The notes beneath the pieces were generated by a model, which searched no databases, had not been told where the DNA came from, and saw nothing but the letters and a program-made list of their open reading frames with translations. Below, one piece after another: positions 27,508 to 36,244 of a stretch of 64,000 nucleotides of DNA. Source of the DNA: Hymenobacter swuensis DY53 (lineage in GTDB: Bacteria; Bacteroidota; Bacteroidia; Cytophagales; Hymenobacteraceae); NCBI RefSeq assembly GCF_000576555.1, contig NZ_CP007145.1:2852001-2916000 (forward strand), written 5' to 3'. Both the position numbers and the translations under genes were made by a program. How positions within the stretch are numbered: position 1 is the first letter of the stretch; every line of letters starts with the position of its first letter.

Positions 27508-28938
27508 GTGAAACCCGTTTTTCAACTCAGTGCGCTATTTGTGAGTGCCGGGGCGTACGGCTGGCTGGCCTATGCCACTCCCCGCTTTTCTTTTGAGCAG
27601 CTGCTTCTGCTCTTCGCATTGGCCTTTGGCGCGTATGTGGCCCTGCTGAAATCCGGCCTCGCGCTCCGCTGGGGACTACTTGCGGCCCTGCTGCTGCGGC
27701 TGCTGTGGCTACCTGCTCTGCCCGCCCTCTCCGATGATTACCACCGTTTTCGATGGGACGGACTACTTTTCACGCAACAGGTTAACCCCTACCAATATCG
27801 CCCCGACGAGTTGGTGGAGACTTCCTCCCCTGCTGCTCCCCTTGCCCTCCAGGCGGCCGTGCCTGAACTGGTGCAGCCCATCATAGGCCAACTCGCGGAG
27901 CTGTATCCGCGTCTCAACTCACCACAATATTACTCCGTGTACCCGCCGGTTTGCCAGGCAGCTTTTGGCGTGGCTGCCTGGTTGTTCCCGACTTCAGAAA
28001 GGGGCTTCGTGCTGGTATTGCGGCTACTGATTCTGCTGGCCGAAGCGGCTACAACCGGGCTGCTGCTGGCTTTGCTACGTCGATTTGGGCAGCCGCCGCA
28101 ACGCGCACTGTGGTACCTGCTCAACCCGCTGGTTATTGTAGAGTTAACCGGCAACCTGCATTTTGAGGCCCTTGTTACCAACTTTCTGCTACTTATGCTG
28201 TGGCTGCTTGCGCGCGGCCGGGCCGCTACTGCCGGCGCGGCCCTGGCCCTGGCCGTGGCCACTAAACTATTGCCGCTGCTGGTACTACCACTCCTGCTGC
28301 GCCGCCTGGGCTGGCGGCCGGCGGGTTGGTTTGGCGCGGGCCTGCTGGTGACGCTGGCACTTTTGTTCGGGCCGTTCCTGAGTCTGGAGCTACTGGAGAA
28401 TATCGGCCGGAGCCTGAACCTGTACTTCCGCAACTTCGAGTTCAACGCCAGCTTTTACTACTTGCTGCGCGCGGCCGGCCAGTGGTACACCGGCTACAAC
28501 CAAATTGCCCGCATTGGCCCGGCGCTGGCCCTGGTTGTTGCCTTGGGCGGCCTCCTGCTGGCTCGCACGGAGTGGCGGCCGACATGGGCCACATTGCCCC
28601 ACGCGCTTCTACTGCTTCTGACGCTTTACTTCCTACTGGCCACCACGGTTCATCCCTGGTACCTCACACCGCTGGTGGCACTTAGCGTATTTACCCGGGC
28701 CCGCTACGCCCTGGTGTGGTCAGGTATGGCAGTGGTGTCGTACGCGGCCTACCGCACTACGGCGTACACGGAAAACCTGGGGCTGGTAGCCCTGGAATAC
28801 AGCGTGGTGCTGCTGACAGTAGTTCTTGATACTAGTCAGGGTCGGCTTAGTCCTCAGCCGACCGGACCTCTCACTACTGCCGAGTCCGGTACCGCAACGG
28901 AATCGGGGGCAGTGGGAAGGGCGGCGGGTGCACTCTGA
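27508..28938 (+). CDS. GT87-like polyprenyl-phosphate mannosyltransferase
   Basis: The start is GTG 27508, 28 bases after the GT2 stop, giving 476 residues. The longer frame from 27367 overlaps the GT2 gene and reads as non-coding Cys/Pro-rich sequence. About eleven helices follow. The first loop holds LSDDYHRFRWDGLLFTQQVN, the DD-x-R-x-WDG motif typical of GT87/DUF2029 mannosyltransferases that take mannose from polyprenyl phosphate outside the membrane. It should work after the DPM1-like enzyme. The 3-prime end overlaps the opposing lipoprotein gene by 85 bases. Confidence 0.88.
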   Translation: MKPVFQLSALFVSAGAYGWLAYATPRFSFEQLLLLFALAFGAYVALLKSGLALRWGLLAALLLRLLWLPALPALSDDYHRFRWDGLLFTQQVNPYQYRPDELVETSSPAAPLALQAAVPELVQPIIGQLAELYPRLNSPQYYSVYPPVCQAAFGVAAWLFPTSERGFVLVLRLLILLAEAATTGLLLALLRRFGQPPQRALWYLLNPLVIVELTGNLHFEALVTNFLLLMLWLLARGRAATAGAALALAVATKLLPLLVLPLLLRRLGWRPAGWFGAGLLVTLALLFGPFLSLELLENIGRSLNLYFRNFEFNASFYYLLRAAGQWYTGYNQIARIGPALALVVALGGLLLARTEWRPTWATLPHALLLLLTLYFLLATTVHPWYLTPLVALSVFTRARYALVWSGMAVVSYAAYRTTAYTENLGLVALEYSVVLLTVVLDTSQGRLSPQPTGPLTTAESGTATESGAVGRAAGAL

Positions 28939-29822
28939 GGCCAGTACGCATAGCGGCGCACCTGCTTCAACCAGAGGTTGCGGCCGTCCCAGGTTACTTG
29001 CCGCAGCAATACATTCGGGTAGGTTTTGGCAAACCAGTACACGTTCTGCTTTTTATCGGTCAGGGTTACGCTTACCCGCCAGGCCGGCTCAGCGGTATCA
29101 GCCGTGAGGCCGTCTTCTACCCGTACCTGAGCCTGATAGAGCTGCGGGGCCGCCGCTTTGCTGGTCTGCTGAAGTTCGTAGATGAAAGCCTGGAAAGTTG
29201 GTAGTGCTTCAAACCGCAGGCTGCGCAGGGTATACGGCAGCGCGTCTTCAAATAGGGCATCATAGCGCAGCGTACGTTGGCCGTTGCCCTGCCCGTCCCA
29301 GTAGGAATTGTACGTTTGCTGGTACTGCAGGCCGTCGTTTACAATGGCCTTAAAGGTATTGCCGCACCACTCCTGCGACGAGGTGGTGAGCTTATGCAGC
29401 AGCACTGGCTGGTCGCGCCGGAAAAAGAGGGAGGTCAGGAAATGGTACGGGTAGTTATTGGCCGGAATGCTGCAGAACTGGTTCACCTTCATCACCGGAA
29501 AGACATCCTTACGTTGGTAGTCGTCGGTTTTAACGTTGTACTGCTGGTTGAACTCTTCCTTGACCGTGATGAGTGTGTACTCGAAGCGGCGCGGTTCGCC
29601 ATAAATAACGCGTTCAGCAGTGTAGGTAGCCACTTCAGCCTGCCCGTCTTCCCACAGCGCCGCCATGGCCCACTGCTGCCGGAAAGGCCCACCGCGCCGC
29701 GTAAGCGGATTATCCTGAGGCAACGGAATATTTGCCGCCGCATTTTTCCGGCCAGATTCGGAAGAGCAGGAAAGCAGGCCGGCAGTCAGGCACACCGCCG
29801 CAAACGGAACAACACCACGCAT
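28854..29822 (-). CDS. outer lipoprotein of unknown function
   Basis: This 322-residue protein has a lipoprotein signal ending LLSCS (Cys19). The mature part includes RQQWAMAALWEDGQAEVATY, VFPVMKVNQFCSIPANNYPY and SVTLTDKKQNVYWFAKTYPN; it looks like an all-beta septum-type periplasmic protein. No family was named with certainty. The C-terminal 28 codons lie inside the end of the GT87 gene on the other strand. Reading is strongly supported by the long coding frame and the clean signal. Confidence 0.85.
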   Translation of the reverse strand: MRGVVPFAAVCLTAGLLSCSSESGRKNAAANIPLPQDNPLTRRGGPFRQQWAMAALWEDGQAEVATYTAERVIYGEPRRFEYTLITVKEEFNQQYNVKTDDYQRKDVFPVMKVNQFCSIPANNYPYHFLTSLFFRRDQPVLLHKLTTSSQEWCGNTFKAIVNDGLQYQQTYNSYWDGQGNGQRTLRYDALFEDALPYTLRSLRFEALPTFQAFIYELQQTSKAAAPQLYQAQVRVEDGLTADTAEPAWRVSVTLTDKKQNVYWFAKTYPNVLLRQVTWDGRNLWLKQVRRYAYWPQSAPAALPTAPDSVAVPDSAVVRGPVG

Positions 29823-29871
29823 AGAACAAAGGAAACAGAAGCGTAAAGGTGCGCTACCATACGCGCAAACC

Positions 29872-30480
29872 CTAGTCCGATGTTTGGCCGGCCACTACCT
29901 GCCAAGCGCGCCAATCGGACCCGGTGTCAATATCGTGCAGTTCCGGCAAACGGTGCAGGCGTAGCTGCAACCGCGCCGCATCAGCCTCGGTTTCAGCCAG
30001 CACCGTAGCCGTGCTCCACGGTTTATTCCGGAAGAAATCAATATACAACTTCTTCATTCCCAGCAGATAATAGCCACCATCAGCCGCCGGCCCCACTACC
30101 ACATCGTGGATATCCAGCGCCGCAAAAGCTGCCTCCAGATGCACAGTAGTCAGGCCCGGGCAGTCAGTCCCGATGATGACCACCTTTTCCGCGTTACGGG
30201 CCAGATCATGCGCAAAAGCAGTTTGCATTTTCTGCCCCAGGTCGCCGGGCGGCTGGGGCAGCTGTTCGTAGCCCGTCCAGTCATCGGCCTGCTCCGGGAT
30301 GTGCGGAGTTTCGGCCAGCCACACGGTTTTGTGCACGTCCAGCGGGGCCACTACGGCGCGGGTATGCGCCAGCAGCTGCCGGTACACGGCCAGCGCGGCC
30401 TCCGCCCCGATATCGGCGGCCAGACGGGTTTTCACGCGCCCGAGCTCCGGATGCCGGGCAAAGATGATGAGGTGCTGCAT
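29872..30480 (-). CDS. DUF2064/TIGR04282-family glycosyltransferase-fold protein
   Basis: A 202-residue soluble protein beginning LIIFARHPELGRVKTRLAADIG, the nucleotide-binding start of the GT-A superfamily. VVIIGTDCPGLTTVHLEAAF carries the conserved GTDCP, and VVVGPAADGGYYLLGMKK the GPxxDGGYYLLG signature. TIGR04282 members are named for arsenosugar synthesis, but most have unknown sugar substrates. Its place at the end of a glycan block fits a sugar-nucleotide role. Confidence 0.92.
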   Translation of the reverse strand: MQHLIIFARHPELGRVKTRLAADIGAEAALAVYRQLLAHTRAVVAPLDVHKTVWLAETPHIPEQADDWTGYEQLPQPPGDLGQKMQTAFAHDLARNAEKVVIIGTDCPGLTTVHLEAAFAALDIHDVVVGPAADGGYYLLGMKKLYIDFFRNKPWSTATVLAETEADAARLQLRLHRLPELHDIDTGSDWRAWQVVAGQTSD

Positions 30481-30819
30481 GAGAGGCTTTTGGAGGGGTA
30501 TGGGGCTTCCGTGGTAAGTCAGGTAATATGCCTTCTTCCCTGCTATTGTAAGAATGGGATAGGGCTGCCAGTACAGCAGGTAAACACCTAGCTAAGAACA
30601 GGCAACGTATTCATCTAAGAGGTAAACACTTGTCTGAAATTTGGCAGGGTGTTTACTGGCCAACGGTTACCAAGCAGATGTATAGGCTTATTTCGAGTCG
30701 CTAAGTTGGCAGGCGCTACAAGCAATACACCTGACAGTCTGAATAACCTCTGAAGCTGCTTCGGCATCTGGCATCCGAAAAAACAAAAAACCAACAGCTA
30801 AAAACGCGCAGTCACAAAC
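30481..30819. other. 339-base gene-free gap
   Basis: No coding frame, tRNA or exact promoter was seen. It holds a near-direct repeat of GGTAAACACCT / GGTAAACACTT (near 30580 and 30622), the second facing an inverted GTGTTTAC at 30650, a possible small stem. The rhodanese gene ends at 30820; a short A-rich stretch lies at 30778-30800. Confidence 0.4.
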
Positions 30820-31371
30820 TCATTTGTAGGCTGGAGTACCTTTTTTCAGCCAGGGTCGCCAGAGCACGGAGTACGGATGCACATTGGCAGTCGGACCCTG
30901 GGCGTTTACCACGCCGTAGCCCTCGTTTACCCACTGGAAGATGCCGCCGTAAAGGTTACGCACGTCGCGGAAGCCCTGCTCCTTTAGCCACGCACCCACT
31001 TGCTCGCTGCGTGCGCCCACCGTGCAGTACACCACCACCGGCTGGGTGCGGGCCACCCCACTTAGGTTAGTTTCGCGGTAGTGGTCGAAATCCACGAACC
31101 GCGCCCCGCGTAGATGACTCACCTGGTACTCGGCCGGCGTGCGGGTATCTAACAGCAACACCTGTCCAGCGGCCGATTTCTGCAGCAATGTAGTAAGGGA
31201 GGCGGGCTGTACCACGGGCACTGTCTGCTTATACAGCAGCTTCAACATATGGTCGTAAGCAGTCATGTCTGAAGAAGCCGGGGCCGGCTGCTGCCCGCAA
31301 GCGGTCAGGACCACAGCCAGCATACAGGCCGTTACCAGACTGATCCGCAGAGGAAACAGACGTCGTAACAT
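30820..31371 (-). CDS. rhodanese-domain lipoprotein
   Basis: From ATG 31371 the protein has 183 residues with lipobox LTAC (Cys25). A single rhodanese domain follows: VLLLDTRTPAEYQVSHLRGARFVDF, then VVVYCTVGARSEQVGAWL with catalytic Cys116 in the six-residue active loop CTVGAR. Such a loop fits a sulfurtransferase; a periplasmic lipid anchor is less common. It is downstream of the H-NOX gene by 58 bases on the same strand, so the two may be co-transcribed. The longer frame from 31416 has a poor leader. Confidence 0.9.
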   Translation of the reverse strand: MLRRLFPLRISLVTACMLAVVLTACGQQPAPASSDMTAYDHMLKLLYKQTVPVVQPASLTTLLQKSAAGQVLLLDTRTPAEYQVSHLRGARFVDFDHYRETNLSGVARTQPVVVYCTVGARSEQVGAWLKEQGFRDVRNLYGGIFQWVNEGYGVVNAQGPTANVHPYSVLWRPWLKKGTPAYK

Positions 31372-31429
31372 AGTAAAAGGCAGGTACAGAAAGTACAGTT
31401 GAAAGGTACAAAACAACTTTATCAGGCTC

Positions 31430-31978
31430 TTACGCCGGCTGCACGCGGCGCACCCGAATGCGAACCTGCTCGCCGTTTTCGCTGGTAGTGGGCTCTACCT
31501 GAATCAGGTCGGCTTCATCGTAGTATTTAGCTACGCCCCGCACAATACCCACGGCCAGCGCCCCCATTCGCCGCTTCGATATGTAATCGATAAACAGCTC
31601 ATCGGGCGAAACGCGGGTGACGTGCAGAACCGGGGGTGCATTTTCAGCGTGTTCCGTCCGGACCTGCCGGTGCATGGTGCTCTCCGTATGTTCCAGCATA
31701 TCCAGCGTGCCCCAATGGGGCTGCAGCAGCCGCTGATACATGTACATCAGGTCGGGCACCAGGTACTCGCCAAACTTCTCGTGAAGCTCATCGGCCGAGA
31801 GGCCAGTCATGGTAGCGGCCTCCCCTACCAGCCGGTACATGTGCTCGTCGGGGTACACATTCTTGTGGTCGAAGTCGGCAGCGGTAAGGCCGGAAGCTTC
31901 CAGGAGTCGAATCCAGGTGCTGTGATCATACTGCGTTTGCACGTAGCGCTTGAGCAGGGTGAAGATGGTGCCGTGCAC
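31430..31978 (-). CDS. H-NOX heme sensor protein (heme NO-binding)
   Basis: Starting at GTG 31978 gives 182 residues, the usual H-NOX length, and the usual M-H-G-x-I-F start. His103 in STMHRQV is placed 11 residues before the PP pair, as in known H-NOX proximal histidines. Tyr132, Ser134 and Arg136 form the YxSxR motif that holds the heme propionates (canonical positions 131-135). It should bind heme and sense NO or O2. It has no fused kinase or cyclase and none is nearby; the neighbours on the same strand are anti-sigma, sigma and rhodanese genes. The upstream longer frame from 32083 adds an unlike leader. Confidence 0.93.
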   Translation of the reverse strand: MHGTIFTLLKRYVQTQYDHSTWIRLLEASGLTAADFDHKNVYPDEHMYRLVGEAATMTGLSADELHEKFGEYLVPDLMYMYQRLLQPHWGTLDMLEHTESTMHRQVRTEHAENAPPVLHVTRVSPDELFIDYISKRRMGALAVGIVRGVAKYYDEADLIQVEPTTSENGEQVRIRVRRVQPA

Positions 31979-32047
31979 GGAAAAAAGGCTGATTGGTAAG
32001 ACCGGAAGATAGACTGATTTACTCAGACTAACCGGCCGGATACGCCA

Positions 32048-32077
32048 GGGAGCAGACTGCTTGCGCAGCCTGCTCCC
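32048..32077 (-). terminator. hairpin between anti-sigma and H-NOX genes
   Basis: An 8-bp outer stem GGGAGCAG / CTGCTCCC with an inner CTGC / GCAG stem. No T-run follows on the minus strand, so it may slow rather than stop transcription, or mark an mRNA end. Confidence 0.5.
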
Positions 32078-32098
32078 CTTCATAACACCGGTCTGCCC

Positions 32099-33001
32099 TT
32101 AGAGGTTGCCGATTACCGTCATCGTGCTCAGCGTGGGTGACGCTACACCACCGGCATCTTCTACCGTCATGGCGAAAGCCTGGGCACTGGCAATGTCCTT
32201 CATCTGCTGGATACTGTCGCCGGCGGCGGTTGCCGTAGCCAGTACCCCAGCATCTACCGGCTTGCCGTTATCGAGGGCCCACAACTGGTACTGCTTGCCT
32301 TCAGGCAAAGCAGGCAGGTTGCGAACATCCACGTACACGGCCTTGGTTTGCGAGTTGTAGTACACGCGGGCCAATGCTTCGGGCGCTTTGGGTGTGCCTT
32401 TTAGCTCTACGGGGCGGAAGGCCTCGTTGCGCAACACGGACAGCTGCTGGTCCCGCTCGTTGAGGGCTGCCTTCTGGGTAGCCGCGTAGCGCGACTGTTC
32501 CGTCTGAGCAACCTGCAGGTTGGCTTCAGTTTCCTTCAGCCGGCTATACAGCAGGTAATTACCCAGCGCACTCAGCAGCAGTAATGCCACCGAAGCTGCT
32601 ATCATCCAGCGCGTACGGCCTGAGTTGGTTTCGGGCAGCGGTAACTGCCGGACCACCGTTTCCTGCGGCGCGGCTGTTGCGGCCGGCTCGGGAGCGGCCG
32701 AGGCTGCCATCAATGGCGAAGCTACCGGAGCATCGGCCGTCTGAATAGCTTTTTCCTGCTCAGCCGTGGCCCGGATGGCCTGCTGCCAGCCGGTTAAAAC
32801 CCGCTCACGCATTCCTTCGGGTGGGGTTACGGCATGGGCTTCCCCATACGCGTCCAAGGCGTTTATTACTTGTTGCAACTCCCGGCTAACGTCCGGGTGT
32901 TCCCGCGCGATACGCTCCACTTCGGTGCGTTCGGCCTCGTTGAGGACGCCCAAAGCGTACTCTTCAAGGATGCCAGATTCGATATACTCCTGTATGTTCA
33001 C
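32099..33001 (-). CDS. RskA-type anti-sigma factor
   Basis: This 300-residue protein starts with a short helical sigma-binding domain (MNIQEYIESGILEEYALG), a linker, and one membrane helix at about 130-152 (WMIAASVALLLLSALGNYLL). A coiled stretch follows, then the RskA C-terminal domain (ALARVYYNSQTKAVYVDVRN, QYQLWALDNGKPVDAGVL). It should hold the neighbouring ECF sigma factor at the membrane and release it on a signal, usually by proteolysis. The stop codon of the sigma gene lies 2 bases upstream of this ATG, so the two are clearly one operon. Confidence 0.92.
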   Translation of the reverse strand: MNIQEYIESGILEEYALGVLNEAERTEVERIAREHPDVSRELQQVINALDAYGEAHAVTPPEGMRERVLTGWQQAIRATAEQEKAIQTADAPVASPLMAASAAPEPAATAAPQETVVRQLPLPETNSGRTRWMIAASVALLLLSALGNYLLYSRLKETEANLQVAQTEQSRYAATQKAALNERDQQLSVLRNEAFRPVELKGTPKAPEALARVYYNSQTKAVYVDVRNLPALPEGKQYQLWALDNGKPVDAGVLATATAAGDSIQQMKDIASAQAFAMTVEDAGGVASPTLSTMTVIGNL

Positions 33002-33003
33002 GA

Positions 33004-33561
33004 TTACCGAATCAGTTTAGAAAGTACTTTGATTGCCGCCCGGGCACGGGTTTTCACCGTCCCGAGGGGTAGGTTCAGTTCTTCTGCCACTTCGCTTTGT
33101 GTAAATCCGCCGAAATAAAGCAGGTCCACGATTTGCCGCTGGTCCGGATTCAGCTGGCGCGTCATTTCCTGCAGGCCAATGTGCTCAGGCCGGAACGACG
33201 GTTCGGCGGCCTGGCGCAGCGCTGCACTTTCCTCGATTGGCTGCGTACGACTACCTACGCGGTACTGTCGGGAGCGGATTTTGTCGATGGCTAAATTTCG
33301 ACACACATTCATCACCCAGGTAAACAAGCGCCCTTTTTCGGCGTCGTAGGAGGGGAAGGAGTGCCAAATTTTCACCATGGCCTCCTGCAGCACGTCCTCG
33401 GCGGTTTCTTCCTTCTTCACGATGCGCAGGATAACACCGTAAAGGGCCGAGGAGTATTTGTTGTAGAAGATGGTCATGGCCCCTTCGTCCCGGTCGCGCA
33501 GACGCTGCACGAGCAGAACTTCGGTTTCAAGGGCAGCTGACTCAGGAGTAGAAGCAGACAC
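33004..33561 (-). CDS. ECF RNA polymerase sigma factor (SigK-like)
   Basis: A 185-residue sigma-70 family protein. Region 2 carries YNKYSSALYGVILRI, ETAEDVLQEAMVKIWHSF and FTWVMNVCRNLAIDKIRSR; region 4 carries LNPDQRQIVDLLYFGGFTQ and AEELNLPLGTVKTRARAA, the DNA-recognition helix-turn-helix. The length and the linked RskA-type anti-sigma factor suggest the SigK group. It heads a run on the minus strand that could extend to the H-NOX and rhodanese genes. Its own promoter lies in 33562-33680, where only weak -7 matches are seen. Confidence 0.94.
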   Translation of the reverse strand: MSASTPESAALETEVLLVQRLRDRDEGAMTIFYNKYSSALYGVILRIVKKEETAEDVLQEAMVKIWHSFPSYDAEKGRLFTWVMNVCRNLAIDKIRSRQYRVGSRTQPIEESAALRQAAEPSFRPEHIGLQEMTRQLNPDQRQIVDLLYFGGFTQSEVAEELNLPLGTVKTRARAAIKVLSKLIR

Positions 33562-33796
33562 GGGCAGCAGCTAAGGGAAACAGGGCAGCACAGATAGCTA
33601 AACCCTGCGGATGAAACGAAAGTACACGATAAACCTATATTTCAGCACAACGCCCCCGTAAAGTACAGTTGCGGCGCGCAATCCCGTTGCTACGGCCCGC
33701 CGGGCAGCGAAGTTGCAACGCCGCTACAACCAGGTCGCCGTTGAGCTTGTTTTACGGTCTTTCCTCTACCCGCCCTTCTTTTCTTTCCCTGCTACT

Positions 33797-35197
33797 ATGC
33801 CCATCGAATCCTTCAACCCTTACACCAGCCGCATCGAACGGCGTTTCCGTGCCTTCAGCTGGGCCAAAACCGAGCGGATTCTCGCCCAAGCCCACCGGAC
33901 TTTTGCCGAGTGGCGCACCACCACCTTCGCTCACCGGGCCCGCCTGATGCACCGCGCCGCCGAGTTGCTGCGCGAGCGGCAGCACGAGCTGGCCCGTCTG
34001 ATGGCCGTGGAAATGGGCAAACCCATTGCCGACGGCCGCGCCGAGGCCGTGAAGTGCGCTTTGTGCTGCGACTATTACGCCGAGCACGCCGAGCAGTTTC
34101 TGGCCGATGAGGAAATCAGGACCGAAGCCCAGCGTAGCTTTATTGCTCACGAGCCCATTGGGGTAGTGCTGGCCGTAATGCCCTGGAACTTCCCCTTCTG
34201 GCAGGTGGTACGCTTTGCCGCCCCGGCCCTGATGGCGGGCAACGTGGGCCTGCTCAAGCACGCCTCCAACGTACCGCAGTGCGCCCTGGCCCTAGAGAAA
34301 ATTTTCCACGATGCCGGCTTTCCGCCCGCCACGTTCCGCACGCTGCTGATTGGCTCTGATCTAGTAGAAAAGCTCCTTGAGGACGACCGGGTGCGGGCTG
34401 TGACGCTCACCGGCTCGGAGCCGGCCGGCGCGGCGGTGGCGGCTACGGCCGGCCGCCAGATCAAAAAAACCGTGCTGGAGCTGGGCGGCTCCGATGCCTT
34501 TATCGTGCTGGCTGATGCCGACCTGGAAGCAGCCGCCAAAACCGCCGCCCAAGCTCGCATGATTAACGCCGGCCAGAGCTGCATTGCCGCCAAACGCTTT
34601 ATCATAGAAAAGCCCGTGCTCAAAGAGTTCATCTCGAAGATGAAAACTCACCTGCTGGCGTTCCGCACCGGCGACCCACTCGACGAAAGCACCCAGTACG
34701 GTCCCCTCGCCCGCCCTGACTTGGCCGATGAGCTGACCCTGCAGGTAGAAGACTCGGTGAAGCAAGGAGCCAAAGTGGAGCTATATGGCGGCCAGAGCAA
34801 GCCCGGTACTGCCCTGTTCCGCCCCGTGATGCTCAGCCACGTAAAGCCCGGCCAGCGCGCCTACTCCGAGGAGTTCTTCGGCCCCGTAGCCATCATCCTG
34901 GAAGCCAAAGACGCCGACGACGCCATCCGCCTCGCCAACGACTCCCGCTTCGGGCTGGGCGGCTCTATCTGGACCGCCAACGCCCAGCGTGGGCAGGAGC
35001 TGGCCCGTCGGGTGGAGGCCGGCGCGGTGTTCGTGAACAGCATGGTAAAGTCGGCGCCGGAAATGCCGTTCGGGGGCGTGAAGAAGTCGGGCTATGGCCG
35101 GGAATTGTCTCACCTGGGCATCCGGGAATTCGTGAACCAAAAATCCATCTGGGTAGCAAAGGACGAGAAACCGCAAGCCAGTAAGAAAGTAGAGTAG
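33797..35197 (+). CDS. NAD-dependent aldehyde dehydrogenase (succinate-semialdehyde type)
   Basis: From ATG 33797 the enzyme has 466 residues. The nucleophile is Cys262 in NAGQSCIAAKR and the base Glu228 in VLELGGSDAF; PWNFPFWQ, the Rossmann GSEPAG and PFGGVKKSGYGRE close the family set. It oxidises an aldehyde to the acid; the close match to short succinate-semialdehyde dehydrogenases suggests GABA or 4-hydroxybutyrate use, but other semialdehydes are possible. It has a strong terminator and stands alone, divergent from the sigma gene. Confidence 0.93.
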   Translation: MPIESFNPYTSRIERRFRAFSWAKTERILAQAHRTFAEWRTTTFAHRARLMHRAAELLRERQHELARLMAVEMGKPIADGRAEAVKCALCCDYYAEHAEQFLADEEIRTEAQRSFIAHEPIGVVLAVMPWNFPFWQVVRFAAPALMAGNVGLLKHASNVPQCALALEKIFHDAGFPPATFRTLLIGSDLVEKLLEDDRVRAVTLTGSEPAGAAVAATAGRQIKKTVLELGGSDAFIVLADADLEAAAKTAAQARMINAGQSCIAAKRFIIEKPVLKEFISKMKTHLLAFRTGDPLDESTQYGPLARPDLADELTLQVEDSVKQGAKVELYGGQSKPGTALFRPVMLSHVKPGQRAYSEEFFGPVAIILEAKDADDAIRLANDSRFGLGGSIWTANAQRGQELARRVEAGAVFVNSMVKSAPEMPFGGVKKSGYGRELSHLGIREFVNQKSIWVAKDEKPQASKKVE

Positions 35198-35216
35198 CAC
35201 CTGATAACGCCTTTTA

Positions 35217-35262
35217 AAACAGCCCGGCCGTCTGAGTGAGGACTCAGACGGCCGGGCTGTTT
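35217..35262 (+). terminator. long-stem terminator after aldehyde dehydrogenase
   Basis: A 17-bp perfect stem (35221-35237 / 35242-35258), opening AGCCCGGCCGTCTGAGT, loop GAGG, followed by GTTTC and preceded by AAAAC. It can act in both directions. Confidence 0.8.
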
Positions 35263-35381
35263 CGTTAATTTCTTTTAAAGACCATACATTATCACTTTGC
35301 AATTCAAAGTAATTTGTATTATTATTGTGTTCTGATTCCACGAGTTCAACATGGAAGCAGATTTTCGCTAATTACCGGTGT

Positions 35382-36167
35382 ATGGACTATTTCGTAGCGA
35401 AGGATTCGGTGGTGCGGGCCATCTGGGGCAAAGCAGATACAGTGCTGTTCATTTTTGCTGGGGCGGCCGCCGAGTTTGCCGTGAACAAAGCCGTTGACTG
35501 GCTCTATTTCACGGGCCGTCTGCCCGCCGACCCACTAGGCCGGCTGTTCTCGACGGTGGAATACGCCCGCCGCATTGTGTTTGCGAACCGGCAGGGGGCT
35601 GAGCAGGCCATTGACACTATTGCCGCCATCCATAGTGCCGTGGAAGCCAAACGCGGCCAAGCCATTCCGGCCTGGGCCTACCGCGACGTGCTCTACATGC
35701 TTATCGACTATTCCATCCGGGCGTTTGAATTACTGGAGCGGCAGCTCACGGAGCCTGAAAAAGCGGAGGTGTTCGACGTGTTTTGTCGGGTGGGCCAGCG
35801 CATGGGCATTCCGGAGCTGCCCGCTACCTATGCCGCCTGGCTCCCGGACCGCCAGCTTCATCTGCAGCAGGACTTGCTGCACAGTACCTTTACCACTGAT
35901 CTGTACCGGCAGTACCGTAAGCACCTGGGGCCGCTGCGTTACCGGCTGCTACTACAGGGGCAGCGGCTGGTAGTGCCTGCTGTGGTCAGGCAGCAGCTAC
36001 GGCTGGGGCAGCATTCCTGGCTGCGGGCCGTGGTACCGCTGTACCGCTACTCGCAGCACGCGGCACTTTTCCGGTGGCTGAAAACCAGCCTGCTCCCACC
36101 AACCTACCGCGCCCAGATTGCTGCCCTGGATATGGCGCCGGCCGCCACACTCCCGCAGGCCGCATAG
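35382..36167 (+). CDS. DUF2236 (MpaB-like) oxygenase-family protein
   Basis: From ATG 35382 there are 261 residues. The pattern VVRAIWGKADTVLFIFAGAAA near the start, then STVEYARRIVF, AIHSAVEAKRG, and later RMGIPELPATYAAW and LGPLRYRLL is that of the DUF2236 family, which includes rubber oxygenase and MpaB and binds b-type heme. The family's usual W-V-H-A helix reads MLIDYSIRA here, so one expected His seems missing (compared from memory). Cytoplasmic, no signal. The start at 35325 adds 19 unlike residues. Confidence 0.82.
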   Translation: MDYFVAKDSVVRAIWGKADTVLFIFAGAAAEFAVNKAVDWLYFTGRLPADPLGRLFSTVEYARRIVFANRQGAEQAIDTIAAIHSAVEAKRGQAIPAWAYRDVLYMLIDYSIRAFELLERQLTEPEKAEVFDVFCRVGQRMGIPELPATYAAWLPDRQLHLQQDLLHSTFTTDLYRQYRKHLGPLRYRLLLQGQRLVVPAVVRQQLRLGQHSWLRAVVPLYRYSQHAALFRWLKTSLLPPTYRAQIAALDMAPAATLPQAA

Positions 36168-36244
36168 CCGGGCCGGCCAGCGGCAGCCACAGTCAGCATT
36201 TTTTACCTGCCGTTGACATCAGGCGCTTTCCAGACGTCTGCATG

